Of a stretch of DNA of 64,000 nt, positions 24,863 through 36,559 are shown one piece after another. Every line of letters starts with the position of its first letter. Position 1 is the stretch's first letter. Both the position numbers and the translations under genes were made by a program. Origin of the DNA: CAIRTM01 sp963723235 (GTDB lineage Bacteria > Desulfobacterota > WTBG01 > CAIYCZ01 > CAIRTM01); assembly GCA_963723235.1 (NCBI GenBank), contig CAVRPV010000011.1:186001-250000 (forward strand), written 5' to 3'. The notes beneath the pieces are model-generated. The model searched no databases and was not told where the DNA came from. It saw only the letters and a list, made by a program, of their open reading frames with translations.

Positions 24863-27800
24863 TTAGCTCTGCGTTGGCAATCCGGTGCCGTTCTGAGTGG
24901 GCGGTTGTTCAGCGGGAGCTGTGGGCGCCGCATGTATTTTCACCACGACTTTGTGCTCGATTTGGTCATTAACAAGCGGAATCGTGCCGTCGGGCTGATC
25001 GGCTCCATCAACGCTCACTGAAGCCGCTTCCGTGTCTTCGCGCGATTGCCGGACCTCGATGTGATAGACCGTCTCTTGAAAGCGGTAGTGCACCGTGAAC
25101 CCGTCCCAGTCTGCGGGGATGCATGGCGTGCAATGCAGCCTGTCCTTTTCCAGCCTGAGCCCCAGGAGTGATTCCATGATCAGCAGGTACATCCAGCCCG
25201 CTGAACCCGTATACCAGGTCCAGCCGCCGCGGCCGGCATGCTGCGGCGCAGCATACACGTCGGCGGCCATGACGTAGGGTTCCGCTTTGTAGATGGCGGT
25301 TTGCTCCGGCGTCTGCGTATGGTTCGCCGGATTGATCATGGTAAACAGCTCCCAGGCGCGCTGGCTGTCGCCCAGACGCACAAAGGCCATGATCGCCCAG
25401 ATAGCCGCGTGCGTGTACTGCCCGCCGTTTTCCCGCACTCCCGGCACGTAGCCCTTTATGTAGCCGGGGTTCAGGTCCGAGCTGTCAAACGGCGGATCAA
25501 GCAGCTGAATCAGGCCATGCTCGCGGCGAACAAGGCGCTCATCCAGGGCCTGCATGGCCATGCGGGCGCGCTCGGGAGCAGCAGCGCCTGAAAGCACGGA
25601 CCAGCTCTGCGCAATGGAGTCAATCCTGCATTCCGGGCAGGTTAATGATCCAAGCGGCGAGCCGTCGTCAAAATAGGCCCGCCGATACCACGCGCCGTCC
25701 CAGCCATGCTGCTCGAGGTTGCGCTGCAGGTCTGCTGACTCGCTTGTACAGCGCTCCGCAAAGGCCTCATCGCCATGCACGCGGGCAAGAGCGCTGAAGC
25801 GCAGCAGCACATCATAGAGAAAGAATCCCAGCCACACGCTTTCGCCTTTTCCCTGTTCTCCCACCAGGTTCATACCGTCGTTCCAGTCGCCTGATCCGAT
25901 GAACGGCAGGCCGTGTTCGCCGAATGCCAAGCTTTTGCTCACGGCCCGCACGCAGTGTTCATACAAAGTCGCCGCTTCTTCAGAGCGGCCGGGAAGGTCG
26001 TAATAGGAGTCTTCATTCGCATTTACCGGGCGGCCCTGGATAAAGTGGATTGACTCATCCAGGATGCCGGTGTCCCCGGTAGCGCTGACATAGTAACACG
26101 CCACGTACGGCAGCCAGAGATAATCGTCCGAGCAGTGCGTGCGCACGCCCTGGCCGGCGGGAGGATGCCACCAGTGCTGAACATCTCCTTCCGGGAATTG
26201 ACGGCCGGCGCACACAAGCAGGTGGTCGCGCACACGCTGCGGGCTGGTGTGGATCAGTGCCATCACGTCCTGCAGCTGATCCCTGAAGCCGAACGCGCCT
26301 CCGGACTGGTAGGTTGCGCTGCGCGCCCACAGGCGGCATGCCAGGGTTTGGTACACAAGCCAGCCGTTGGCCAGAACATTGAGGGACTGGTCGGGCGTTT
26401 CCACATAGACTGCGCCGAGCGTGTTGGTCCAGTGCTGCCAGATTTCATCAAGGGCGCCGCGTGCGGCGGTTGATCCGCGAAAGCGGGTCACCAGATTGCG
26501 GGCGTCCCCGGCGTTCCGTCCCGCGCCGAGCCTGAAAATGACCTCATACTCCTTGCCGGGTTCAAGATCAAAGCGTACCTGAATCGCAGCGCAGGGGTCC
26601 AGCGCAGCCCCCAGCCTGCCGGAAAGACGCATGCGTTTCATGGCGGCCGGAGCGCGCAGCGAGCCGTTGCGTCCCAAAAATTCAGTTCGATTGCCGGTTA
26701 CGGTGCGCGTTGTGTCGTCCACGTCAAAAAACGCAACCCGGCCGCTGAATTCCGTATTGTACGGGTTGCGCGCAAAGAGCGCGCCGCTTTGCGGGTCAGC
26801 CTCAGTGATCACGTGCATGGCGGACTTCGGGCGCAGTTCGCCCAGCACCCACTCAACGTATCCGGTGGCGGAAAGGCGGCGGGAGCGCGACGAGACGTTG
26901 CGCACTTTAAGCACGCTGAATTTGATTGCTGCGTCCAGGGCCACATATACCCACAGCTCGGAGCTGATGCCGTGCTCGGTGTGTTCAAAGACGCTGTAGC
27001 CGAATCCGTGGCGGGTGACGTACGGAGTTGTTCCGCGGCAGGGCAGAGGCGTTGGCGACCAGACGCAGCCGCGCTCTTCATCCCGCAGATACAGCGCCTC
27101 TCCGCTCGCATCGCTTACGGGATTGTTGCCCCAGGGAGTAAGGCGATACTCGCGGGCATTTTCGCTCCAGGTATAGGCAGGGCCGCTCTCAGAAATAACG
27201 GTTCCGAAATACGGGTTGGCCAGCACATTGGCCCAGGGCGCCGGTGTCTGCTGGCTGTGCGCGGTGGTTATAACATACTCGCGCCCGTCCGGGGTAAACC
27301 CGCCCAGCCCGTTGAAAAACGTCAGATCGTTGCGCGGCAGCGGCGCAACCGGGGCTGGATCAACGCGAAGGGGGCGCGTCGGGACAAGCAGGGGCATAGC
27401 GCCTTTCTTCAGCCTGCTGGGGCCGTTGATCTGGTCCGCCAGCGACCCGCGGCTGTCGGAGATGATGACGCGGGCGACCGTCTGGATCAGAATACGATCT
27501 TCCTCCGCTATCTGGTCACCGGGCCTTACAAAAATACCGCCGGGCCGATCGGTTATGTTGGCTCCGATGTCTACGGCAATCAGTCCCATGATCTGATCAT
27601 GCAGGAGCTGCCGGTAACCGGCGTGATCTTCGTTCCAGATCACCAGGTCAACCGCCAGTCCTTTCAGGCGCCAGTACTTGTGGGCCTGTACGAGCTGGCG
27701 CACAAGGTCTATATTGGCCGGATGTTCAATCTGTAGCAGCACAATCGGCAGATCCCCGGAGATTGCGTATCCCCACAGGCCGGATTGTCCCCGGTGGTTT

Positions 27801-30800
27801 TTGATAAGAACGCTCTGGTCGGCCCGCAGCGACGCATCGGCATACAGTATTGAGCCGGCAAGGCGCCCGTAGAGCTGCGCATCGGCTTCCGAGGCATTGA
27901 ACTGACGCAGCAGCACCTGCCCATGCGTCCAGGCCAGGTCAAAAACGCGGCCGGCGAGGCGCCGGTCCTGATATTTTTCGGCCAGGCGCAGCGCTGCATC
28001 ACGGTTGTCTCCGATGCCGGTAACAATATTTACCGTTACCGATTCCTCCGGCTCAAGGGTAATCCGCTGGCGGATTGCGACAATCGGGTCGAGCACCGAG
28101 CCCTGGCTGCCTGAGAGCGCTCCCGCGGCGTCGCCTGCGCTTGCGCTCAGTGCCTGCGGGTTGGCGACGGTATTGCCGCGACCGATGAATTGCATGCGGT
28201 CGGTTTCATAGGAGACCTCTCCGGCCTTGGCCCCGTGCACGGTCAGCATGTGCAGCATCCAGGGCGCCTTCTCGTCCTGCGAGCGGGGGCGGCGGGTGCA
28301 CAGAATTGCATGATGCCTGTCGACGATCTCGGTCTGTACAAAAAGACTGCTGAAGGCCGGATGCAGGTCGTCGGCTATCGGCGGCCCCAGAACGACTTCA
28401 GCGTAACTGGTAACGTCAATCTCGCGGCGTTTGCGCGCGTGGTTGGTGATACGGACCCGGCGCAGCTCGATGTCATCCTCGGGCGATACCGCGATTTCGG
28501 TATGCATCTCATACTCATTGCTGCGGCCCCGAAACTCTGCCCGTCCTTCTGAAAAAATCGCCTCATAATGATCTGCCTGCCGGAGCATCGGCTGGTATGC
28601 CGCTGACCAGCATTGTGTGCTGGTCATGTCGCGTATATAGCAAAAGGTGCCCCAGTTGTCGCAGGTGCAATCTTCACGCCAGCGGGTAAGGGCAATGTCG
28701 TTCCAGCGGCTGTAGCCGCCGCCGGCAGAGGTGACCATGACGTGGTACCTGCCGTTGGAGAGCAACTGCACTTCAGGGCTCGGTGTATCGGGGTTTGTAA
28801 AAACGCGAAACGGCGCTTCCGCAGGGCTGAAATCCATATGGCGCTCGGAAACCTCGGAGGTATGTGCATAAAACGCGGTTGCCGCGGGAACTTTTTCCTG
28901 AAGCAGCAGCATTGTCGCCTGGAACTGGGGATCAGCCTCGAATCGCCTTTGCATCGGTCGGTCCAGGAGCACATAGGCCAACGATAAAAGCGTCATGCCC
29001 TGATGATGCGCCATAAAGGAGCGAATCACGGAGTGTGTCTGTCCGCGCGGCAGACGTGACGGTGTGTAGTCGATTGCTTCGTAGAAACCATACCGGGCTT
29101 CACTGCCCTCAATAGCGAGCCGCTCAAGGTTCAGGCAGGCATCCTCGGGGGCCACCATCAGCGCCAGGGCCGATGCGTACGGCGCAATAACCAGATCATC
29201 GACAAGCCCGCGTTTGAGGCCCAGGCCGGGCACGCCAAAAGCGCGGTACTGGTAGTTGAGATTCACATCAATGGCATTGTAGCCGCATTCTGAAATGCCC
29301 CACGGCACGGCGCGTTTTTTTCCATACGCGATCTGCCTGGCTACCGCAACCCTGCAGCTTTGATCAAGAAGCGTGTGTCGGTATGTCGGCATCACCAGCA
29401 GCGGCATCAGGTATTCAAACATCGAGCCGCTCCATGAAAGAAGGATCGGTTCACCTCCCGCGGTTGTGAGCAGGCGACTCAGTGAAAACCAGCTTTCCTG
29501 CGGCAGCTGCCCCTGCGCAATCGCAACAAAGCTTGCAAACCGGGCTTCCGACGCAAGCAGATCGTAATAGCTTGGATCCCGCCGGCAATCGCCGACATTG
29601 TAACCGATGGCAAGCAGATGACGGCGCTTGTCATACAGGAAGTCATAGTCCATCCGGGCAAGGGTGTCGCTTTGCAGGGCAAGCTCATTAATGGTTGCAC
29701 GGCGTGCTTCGGCATGCCTGCCGGCTGTCATGAGCCGCTGCCGCATTTCATCAAACCAGGTACTCTCCGCAGGTGTGGCGGCAGCGCTGAGCCGCTGTGC
29801 GATGGTTGGCCGGAGCTTGTTCTCCAGCGCTTCCAGTGCGCGCAGGGTCGGGATCGCGAGAAGATCGGGCATGTCTTCGGGACAGTGCCGGGAAGAAAGC
29901 AGCTCTGCCCACGGAGCAAGAAACGCCAGCTCATCAAGGGCATCACGGCATTGCCCGGCAAAAGCGCGGGCCCACCAGCGCAGTTGGCTTTCCGGGTCAA
30001 TATCAAACACGTCCGCATCGGCGGCCGCCTGTGACGCCGAGGTTGTCAGATGATTAAGGCATGTCCACACAGCATCGAGTTTGGTCGGCGGCAAGAGGGT
30101 CGCGGACATCAGGCCCTGCTTAAGCTGAACAAGACCGGCCGAGGTGTACGGTTTCGGAGCAGCCGACGCGGCAACCTCCAGAAAAATCCTGAGCGTATCG
30201 CTCAGGCCTTCAAAAAATCGTGCTCCCAGAATCGGAGCGTCGACAAGGCCGAGCAGGCCTGAGCGCAATGTCAGCAAATGGCCTGCAAGGTTGCCGCTGT
30301 CAACCGATGAAATGTAGAGAGGCGGCAGCGGTTGCAGGGTCTGCGTATCGTACCAGTTGTAGAAATGGCCCTGATGCCGTTCCAGCGTATCCATGGTGTG
30401 GAGGGCCTCGGCTGTACGCTCGAGGAGCTTTCCGGCTGAAATATATCCGAAATCGCAGGCGGACAGGTTCGCCAGCAGCGCAAGGCCCATGTTGGTCGGC
30501 GAGGTGCGATGCGCGAGCACAGGAGCGGGATGCTCCTGAAAATTATCAGGCGGCAGCCAATGATCTGCCGGGCCGATGAATGTTTCGAAAAACGACCAGG
30601 TTTTGCGGGCAAGCGACCTTAAAAAAATAACCTGATCCTCTGAAAGCCGTGCTTCGCGCTGTGTGAGCGGTCGGCTTATCCACCAGGCAACAGCAGGCGA
30701 GGCGAACCAGAGCACAAGTATCGGTGCGGCCACAGCCAAAGCGGTCGGCTGCAGCACGGCAATCGCTGCAGCACAGGCTGTGACCGGAGCAATCCACATG

Positions 30801-33675
30801 GTCAGGTATGAGCCGATGAAATCAATGCGACATGCGCGATCAAGGCTAAGCGATGGATTCCATTGCAGCAGCAGCCTGCGCGAAACAAGCATCCTCCAGG
30901 CCGTGCGCACAATCGCATCCATGCTGAAAAATGCTTCGTAGGGCAGGCATGCGAGTGTGAAAGCAGCCTCGGCACAATGGCGGCAGGACAGGCGCGCAGC
31001 GGCCGCGATATGCTGTCTTGAACCCGTATCGGCTGACTTGCTGAGAGCATTCAGGGCCAGGCCCAGCATGCAGGGGATCACGATGATGCCGAGCACCGCC
31101 ACGGTCCAGAATACGGGCGACGGCAGCAGTGTCCATCCCAGCAGCAGCAGGAGTGTCAGGGCTGCGGCTGTCAGGCTGCGCCGAAGGTTATCCAGTATTT
31201 TCCAGCGGGAGAGCATTGAGAGCGGATTTTTGCACAGGCGCCCGTCCGGTCCGGGAACAAACGGCAGCACCCATTGCGCAATCTGCCAATCGCCGCGAAT
31301 CCAGCGATGTCTGCGGCTCACATCCGCACTGTAGCGAAAGGGGTATTCCTCGTACAGTTGCACGTCGCTCAGCAGCCCGGCACGGGCATAACATCCTTCC
31401 AGGAGATCGTGGCTGAGAATCCGGTTTTCGGGCAGGCGCCCGCTCAACGCCAGTTCGAAGGCATCAACATCATAAATGCCCTTGCCGATAAATGAGCCCT
31501 CTTCGAACAAATCCTGGTACACATCGGAAACGGCGCGCGTATAGGGGTCGATGCCCAGCTCGCTGGCGCACATGCGCGCATAGTGTGACCGGCTCGTGCC
31601 GGACAGGCTCACGGCAACCCGCGGTTGAAGAATGCCGTAGCCCGCAACAATACGCTGCCGGTCTTTGTCATAGCGCGCGCGATTGAGCGGATGCGCCATG
31701 GCGCCCACAAATTGTCGCGCCGAATCGCGCGGCAGCTGTGTATCCGTATCCAGCGTAATCACATACTTCACGTCCGATAACAAAGCGCTCTCACCGACGA
31801 CAAGCATGAAGCGGTCACGCGCTTCGCCGCGCAGCAGCATATTCAAATCAGCAAGCTTGCCGCGCTTGCGCTCGTAGCCCATCCATAGCCGCTCCTGCGG
31901 ATTCCAGCGGCGCGGGCGGTGGAACAGAAAGAATGGAGCGCCGTCTGTGTTGCGGTACTTTTCGTTGAGCGCAACGATTCTCCGCCGGGCAAGCCCAAGG
32001 AGCCCTTCGTCCCCGGGCAGCGTTTCCTCGCTGGCATCACTAAAATCAGTGAGCAGGCCGAAGTAAAGATTTTCGTCACGATTTGCCAGAAAGCGGACTT
32101 CCATGTCCTTGACCAGATCTTCGATGTTTTGAGGGCTTGTGATCATCGTTGGAACCACAACCAGCGTTTTTACATCACGCGGTATGCCATTTGAAAAGTC
32201 CATGCGCGGCAGCAGGCGCGGTTTCACCAGCAGCGTTGCCAGCCAGTTTGCAAGCGCAATTGCCGGATGAGCAGCGCACAACAACAAAAGCACGCACAAC
32301 AATCCAAGCGGCAAGCCCTGCACCCCGTCGGCATACGCCCGGGCCGCCAGGAGCCCGGCGGTAATCAATGTCATCAGCACGATGGCGCCGCCATAGAGCA
32401 GCAGGGGAAAACGCAGGCAGGTTTTGCGCAGCGCCTCAGCGGTCGTACAACGCGCCCCTACCATGTGTTCGAGCTGCGTCAGTCCATCGTCCACCAGGTA
32501 AAATCCGACGTGCGCCGCGGGGTCGTCTGCGCTTGTGCGGGCCGCAGCCTCACGTGCCAGATGGATTGCACTGCTTGCTACCGCGCACTCAGCATGCGCA
32601 CAGTTTCCGGCGATCCTTTCAACAGCGTGACGGTAGCTGTCACGGGAGGCAAAATCCATGCTGCGGTAGATGCCGCCGGGATCCTCCGCCAGGGTCTGGT
32701 CGACCATGCTCATGCGTTTCAACAAATGTGCGCCAGTCCATCGTGCCCAGGAAGCGCAGGCTGCCGATGCTGTTGCTCACCGAAACCTGGTCGGCGGCCT
32801 GTTGCTGGTTTTCCAACCCAACCATCTGTTCGATGGTCATACCGTTTTCGGAAAGGCGCTGTTCAATCCAGGTAAGCGGCAGGGCCAGCGCGGGCCCCTG
32901 TCCCTGCAGGCGGCGCGCGAGCTCCGCAACAAACGAGCTTACCATCGGCGGCGTTGAGCGCGCCATGTCGGCGATGGACAGAATCAGGCTTTTGGGGTCG
33001 CCGGCTGCGATTTCCAGCATCTGATCGGCCCAACGGCCTGCAAGGTTTCGATTAAGCCTGCCGGCGGCGATCCGGGCGGCAACCCGTCGCAGATTTTCGA
33101 TCAGGGCCAGGCGCACCATAATGGGTATGGCCCACAGTTCGCCCAGCTTCAGGATAGCCACCGATTGGTATGCGGCTACGAAGCTGAGCAGATTCTCCGG
33201 ATCCACCCTGCCGTCACCGTGCGAAATAATTTCAAGGGCAATGGTATACACCCGTGGGAAACCGCCCTCCGGGCCGTTCATCAAGTGCGGCAGCTCGCGG
33301 TTATAACTTTTGGGCAGGTGCCGCCTCGCCGTGCGAATCTGTTCCTCAATCAAATAGAAGTTGTCAAGCAGCCATTCCCCGGCAGGTGTTATGCGGCGAT
33401 CCGCCCTGACGTCTTCTGTCAGCAGGGTGTGAACGTCAAGCAGAACACGTTCATTCATGGTAAGGCGCCCCAGAAGGCGGTCGTGGTGAGGCCCGGACGA
33501 GAGCAGATGCGCACGCGCAAGTATCTTGCCGTTCTGCTCCATCTGGGCGGCGCTCAAAAGCTCTGCCCGCAGGGGCGATTCATCGCCAAAAAGAGTGTGC
33601 GCCGGGTCACTTGCTGCTGAAGTGAGCGCACATGCGGGTAATTGTTTTGCGAACGGTTTCGGTACTTAATGCCAT
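24863..33675 (-). CDS. Cyclic beta-1,2-glucan synthase (NdvB/Cgs), frameshifts near N-terminus
   Basis: Giant inner-membrane enzyme that primes, elongates and cyclises beta-1,2-glucan from UDP-glucose; about 2930 residues. In order: an N-terminal region (about 1-320), membrane helices, a glycosyltransferase domain with LDTDTQLPRDSARQF near 640 and RHRWIRGDWQI near 800, more helices, a glycoamylase-like domain, and a C-terminal GH94/cellobiose-phosphorylase-like half (GSGDWNDGMN, WTWYTGSAGWMY) that trims chain length. The frame is clean over 24863-32725. A shift near 32715 joins it to the N-terminal frame (33557 down). A second near 33640 would join that to the ATG at 33675, preceded by GGAG. 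A CRP-like site lies about 230 bases upstream. Downstream is the convergent deacylase gene. Confidence 0.88.
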
Positions 33676-33905
33676 TAAAAGGGTGCTCCATGTATCGGAT
33701 TGAAAGTATGCATGTCCGCTAATGTTCAAAGTTCACTGCGCTGTGTCAGCCCTTATCCCAGTGTGAGGGTTGGGTGTGGGCTGCGGGTCGGTATTGGTCG
33801 CTGAAGAATACCGTTGATTAAAGAGCGGCAATGATGTTCAGCAGACGTGAATAGCGAAAAAATATGTATCGGTGTCTGCACGAGCAGGATCACATGCTTA
33901 CTTGG

Positions 33906-33921
33906 TGTGATCCTGATCACA
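33906..33921. promoter_or_regulatory. CRP/FNR-like operator
   Basis: TGTGATCCTGATCACA is a perfect palindrome and matches the CRP consensus TGTGA-N6-TCACA at every position. It lies about 230 bases upstream of the glucan synthase start and about 105 bases beyond the 3' end of the SYLF remnant. An overlapping inverted pair (AGGATCACA 33886-33894, TGTGATCCT 33906-33914) could also form a hairpin. Confidence 0.55.
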
Positions 33922-34025
33922 AACATAATTTCAAGAGCCCCCGAACGGGGCAGTAAACGATGAATCCTGCCATTACAGGCTGATTTTTTCATAGCTACAG
34001 CCCTGCGATACTTCCGGGGGAAGCA

Positions 34026-34229
34026 TTATTCTTTGATCTGCGTAAACTTGGCGCCTTTCAGGGATGCGTCAATCATGAGGCCCTGGGGCTCAAACACAAA
34101 AGCAACAACCACATCCTTTAATGCCGTGGTGTCGAGGCTCTTGCCGACGCCGACGTCGACAAACGCGACATTGCCGGTCACGCCTACTTCCCAGCCGTCA
34201 ACACTTTTGACAGTACAGTATCCGGCTAC
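34026..34229 (-). pseudogene. C-terminal remnant of a lipid-binding SYLF/YSC84-domain protein
   Basis: Translation of this stretch gives about 67 residues, from SVDGWEVGVTGNVAFVDVGVGKS to FEPQGLMIDASLKGAKFTQI, ending in a stop at 34026. This is the typical end of SYLF (YSC84-like) lipid-binding proteins. There is no start codon or ribosome site, and the in-frame codon just upstream is a stop inside the end of the DUF3185 gene. The N-terminal two thirds of the domain are missing, so the DUF3185 coding sequence abuts a decapitated SYLF gene. Both families are frequent members of envelope-stress clusters like the one that follows. Confidence 0.6.
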
Positions 34230-34453
34230 GTTTTTTTATTTCCAACGCTCAGCAGGACGATGCCGCCCACGAGCGCAACAGCTCCAAGGATCGGCGGCAG
34301 GGGAATCGATTTTGTTTTTTCAGCAGTCACTTGGAGCGGGCCGAGATCAACAACCTTTTCCCTGGTTGTATATGTATACGTTATGCCCTGGTATGCAAAC
34401 ACCACGATGCCTGCTGCAATCAGGATGACGGCAGCTATGGTTTTGATATTCAT
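34226..34453 (-). CDS. DUF3185 small membrane protein
   Basis: A 75-residue protein with two hydrophobic helices, residues 5-25 (TIAAVILIAAGIVVFAYQGI) and 53-71 (PPILGAVALVGGIVLLSVG), joined by a charged loop with TYTTREKVVDLGPLQV. This is the layout of DUF3185, function unknown, usually found in osmotic- or envelope-stress clusters. GGAGG precedes the ATG. Its stop is fused to the truncated SYLF sequence downstream. Confidence 0.8.
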   Translation of the reverse strand: MNIKTIAAVILIAAGIVVFAYQGITYTYTTREKVVDLGPLQVTAEKTKSIPLPPILGAVALVGGIVLLSVGNKKT

Positions 34454-34509
34454 TGTGAACCTCCACGTTTCCCGTTTGGACGATCGTCAAATCGCGCGAC
34501 GGCTGCATC

Positions 34510-34665
34510 TTAAATACGGCCGAGTATCAGCAGGATGACTAAGACTATCAGTACCAAGCCAAGTCCACCGCTGGGATAATATCCCCATTCCCGGCTATGC
34601 GGCCATGTGGGTATTGCACCTACGAGCATTAAAATTACAATAACAAGTAAAATTGTCCCAAGCAT
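34510..34665 (-). CDS. DUF3309 small membrane protein
   Basis: A 51-residue very hydrophobic protein, MLGTILLVIVILMLVGAIP at the N-terminus, a short WPHSREWGYYPSGGLG loop, then LVLIVLVILLILGRI. This is the DUF3309 pattern of two helices around a Tyr/Trp-Gly loop. AAGGAG precedes the ATG at 34665; the longer upstream open frame runs into an intergenic repeat and is not real. Function unknown; it belongs to the small stress-protein cluster. Confidence 0.8.
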   Translation of the reverse strand: MLGTILLVIVILMLVGAIPTWPHSREWGYYPSGGLGLVLIVLVILLILGRI

Positions 34666-34726
34666 TGTGTGTCTCCTTTTTTCTGGACGTGCAGGCCTGA
34701 CAAAGCGCCGCCATCGGGTTGATAAA

Positions 34727-34758
34727 CTCTGGATTCCCGCCTGTGCGGGAATCCAGAG
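34727..34758. repeat. Perfect 14 bp inverted repeat
   Basis: CTCTGGATTCCCGC and GCGGGAATCCAGAG flank CTGT between the csbD-like and DUF3309 genes. It has no T-run, so it is better seen as a short REP-like palindrome than a terminator. Confidence 0.7.
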
Positions 34759-34816
34759 GGTTGTTATTACGTGCAATTTCAAGCGTAGTTTTCATGTGAT
34801 TGTCAAAAAAACCCTT

Positions 34817-34996
34817 TTAGTCCTCCAGCAGTTTCTCGACCTTGCCGAGTTTTACTTGAAAATCCCCGGCCAGATGCTCCAGTTTACCTTTGGTCTCCAG
34901 GTCACGGTTGCCGACTATTATGCCAGCGGCCTCTTTGATTGTGCCTTTCGCCTGGTGCATTGTGCCTTTTGCGTTGTTTTTCGTACTTGATTTCAT
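34817..34996 (-). CDS. CsbD-family stress protein
   Basis: A 59-residue hydrophilic protein. It reads MKSSTKNNAKGTMHQAKG, then TIKEAAGIIVGNRDLETKGK, and ends KLGKVEKLLED. The repeated KG.xxxAKG and GNRDLExKGK patterns are diagnostic of CsbD-like proteins, which are induced by general or osmotic stress and have no known activity. The start at 34996 is preceded by AAGGAC at good spacing. A T-rich stretch follows its stop at 34817. It lies between the Spy-like and DUF3309 genes on the same strand. Confidence 0.85.
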   Translation of the reverse strand: MKSSTKNNAKGTMHQAKGTIKEAAGIIVGNRDLETKGKLEHLAGDFQVKLGKVEKLLED

Positions 34997-35047
34997 GGTG
35001 TCTGTCCTTCGTTCGGTTGTTTGTATGACGGTTCTATCTGTCTGCTA

Positions 35048-35539
35048 TCATTGGCCGAAGCCGCCTCTGCCGCGGAAACCTGCGTCCTCGTCAGGCCCTA
35101 TTCCCATCGTGCAGCCCCGCGGCAGTTGCGCAATTTGTTCGGGCGTGAGCACTTTGCGTGCATCAATTTGGGCCTGCAGCCGTTTTTGGGCAAATTGTGC
35201 GCGCAGTTCCGAGATGGCATTCTGTATCTTAATGGCTTTGCTAACGTCAATGTCAGGTTCAAGCATGACGGCATCCAGCTCCTGCTCGTTCTTGAAAATA
35301 TCAGTGCGCAGATCAATCGTATCCTTGAAAAAAGCATTGCGCATGGTCTGTATTTTTTCCGTCTGCTTCGGTTCAAGCTCAAGATTCATTGCCCAGCCCC
35401 GATACAGTCCGTACCCTTCGGGCCGCTCGCCCCGTCTGTCATAACCCTTACCTTGCTGCGCATACGCTGCGTTGAAAGCGACTAGCGCCGTCAGCAGAAG
35501 CGCTGCAAACATCAGTGTGGAAGGTATTATTCTTTTCAT
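35048..35539 (-). CDS. Periplasmic Spy/CpxP-like protein
   Basis: A 163-residue exported protein with a signal peptide ending at AAYAQ (about residue 27). The mature helical part contains LELEPKQTEKIQTMRNAFFKDTIDLRTDIF and KVLTPEQIAQLPRG, i.e. the LTxxQ-type helices of the Spy/CpxP/heavy-metal-resistance family. It ends in a Gly/Arg-rich tail (FRGRGGFGQ). Family members act as periplasmic chaperones or envelope-stress sensors. The context (BON protein upstream, CsbD downstream) agrees. No partner two-component system is adjacent. Confidence 0.8.
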   Translation of the reverse strand: MKRIIPSTLMFAALLLTALVAFNAAYAQQGKGYDRRGERPEGYGLYRGWAMNLELEPKQTEKIQTMRNAFFKDTIDLRTDIFKNEQELDAVMLEPDIDVSKAIKIQNAISELRAQFAQKRLQAQIDARKVLTPEQIAQLPRGCTMGIGPDEDAGFRGRGGFGQ

Positions 35540-35633
35540 GCCAATTTCCTTTGTGCAGGATTGTACGTTCAGCCAGCCGATGTGCTGCCGTCGGCGCGTA
35601 GCGCCGGGCGGCAGCAGTCCGGTCGTTTGCTCA

Positions 35634-36446
35634 TTACCCGAGGGTCATTATGTTTTTTACGCTCTTCACGCCGTATACGTCTTCAGTGTATTTGGTGGCC
35701 AGATCCCGTTCGGCCGCGCTTTTAGCCGTGCCGCTCAGGGTGACTATGCCATTATTCGTCACGACCTTGGTTTTGAGGCCGCTTGTCGAGCGATGATACA
35801 GCAGCGTCATTTTGACCAGGGCAGTGACGGACGCGTCATCAACTGTTTCGGCCACGGTATCAACCTTGTCGCCAATCTTGTCACCCATCTTTTTTACAAC
35901 TGACTTCTCGGAGGCCTTTGGCGCGGTCATCTCATTTTTTACGTCTTTCACGCCTTCAACATCTTTGGCGTATTCAGTCGTTAAGTCCTTTTGGGCCAGA
36001 CTGGTGGCTTCTCCGCGCAAGGTGACGATTCCTTCCTGAACGTTAACCTCAGTTTTTGTGCTGCTCACGTTTTGATGGAACAGTAGCGTGGTCATCACTT
36101 TCGCTTTCACCCACGCATCCGAGTTCTCGGGAAAGCTTTCACCTTTGAGTTCCAGCTGATTGTCAACGCTTTTAACGCCGGGCAGGTTGGCCACGGTTTC
36201 CGCAGCAAGCTCTTTATGATAGTCCTCGTTGACAGAGCCGGTTAAGGTGACAGCGCCATCCTTCGATTTGACCGAAATGGCATCACCCTTAAGGTAGGTC
36301 TTAAACACATACGATTTCGCGGCACTTGATTCGATGCGGTTATCGGTTTCAGACGCGCGCGAGGGAGAGCCGGTCAGCAACAGCGCAACCGCTATTGCCA
36401 GCAGAGTTAAACACGATGTTCTGTTGTTTGCTTTCATTGTTTTCAT
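35634..36446 (-). CDS. Triple BON-domain periplasmic protein (OsmY-like)
   Basis: A 270-residue exported protein with a signal peptide (about residues 1-31, ending PSRAS). Three BON domains follow at roughly 38-100, 108-175 and 200-268, each with the pattern G.VTLxG.....(K/R)xxA......V.GV..V.N. A charged linker (KASEKSVVKKMGDKIGDKVDTV) separates the second and third. OsmY and relatives stabilise the envelope during osmotic stress. It stands in a same-strand series of small stress genes. The spacing of about 95 bases to the Spy-like gene allows one transcript, though separate promoters cannot be excluded. Confidence 0.88.
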   Translation of the reverse strand: MKTMKANNRTSCLTLLAIAVALLLTGSPSRASETDNRIESSAAKSYVFKTYLKGDAISVKSKDGAVTLTGSVNEDYHKELAAETVANLPGVKSVDNQLELKGESFPENSDAWVKAKVMTTLLFHQNVSSTKTEVNVQEGIVTLRGEATSLAQKDLTTEYAKDVEGVKDVKNEMTAPKASEKSVVKKMGDKIGDKVDTVAETVDDASVTALVKMTLLYHRSTSGLKTKVVTNNGIVTLSGTAKSAAERDLATKYTEDVYGVKSVKNIMTLG

Positions 36447-36559
36447 GGGACACTCCTTGTTGGTATTGTTTGTTGTTGCTATTTTGTAGTACAGCGCTTC
36501 AAAAAAAAATGGGTCGATCCTTCACGCCTCCGTACCCTCCTTTCTTACAGAGCAAGCAT

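Noticed and set aside
26789..27736. Long plus-strand open frames (up to 315 codons) inside the glucan synthase gene
   Set aside because: They lie antisense to a clearly conserved coding sequence, have no recognisable product, and are expected by chance in GC-rich coding DNA.
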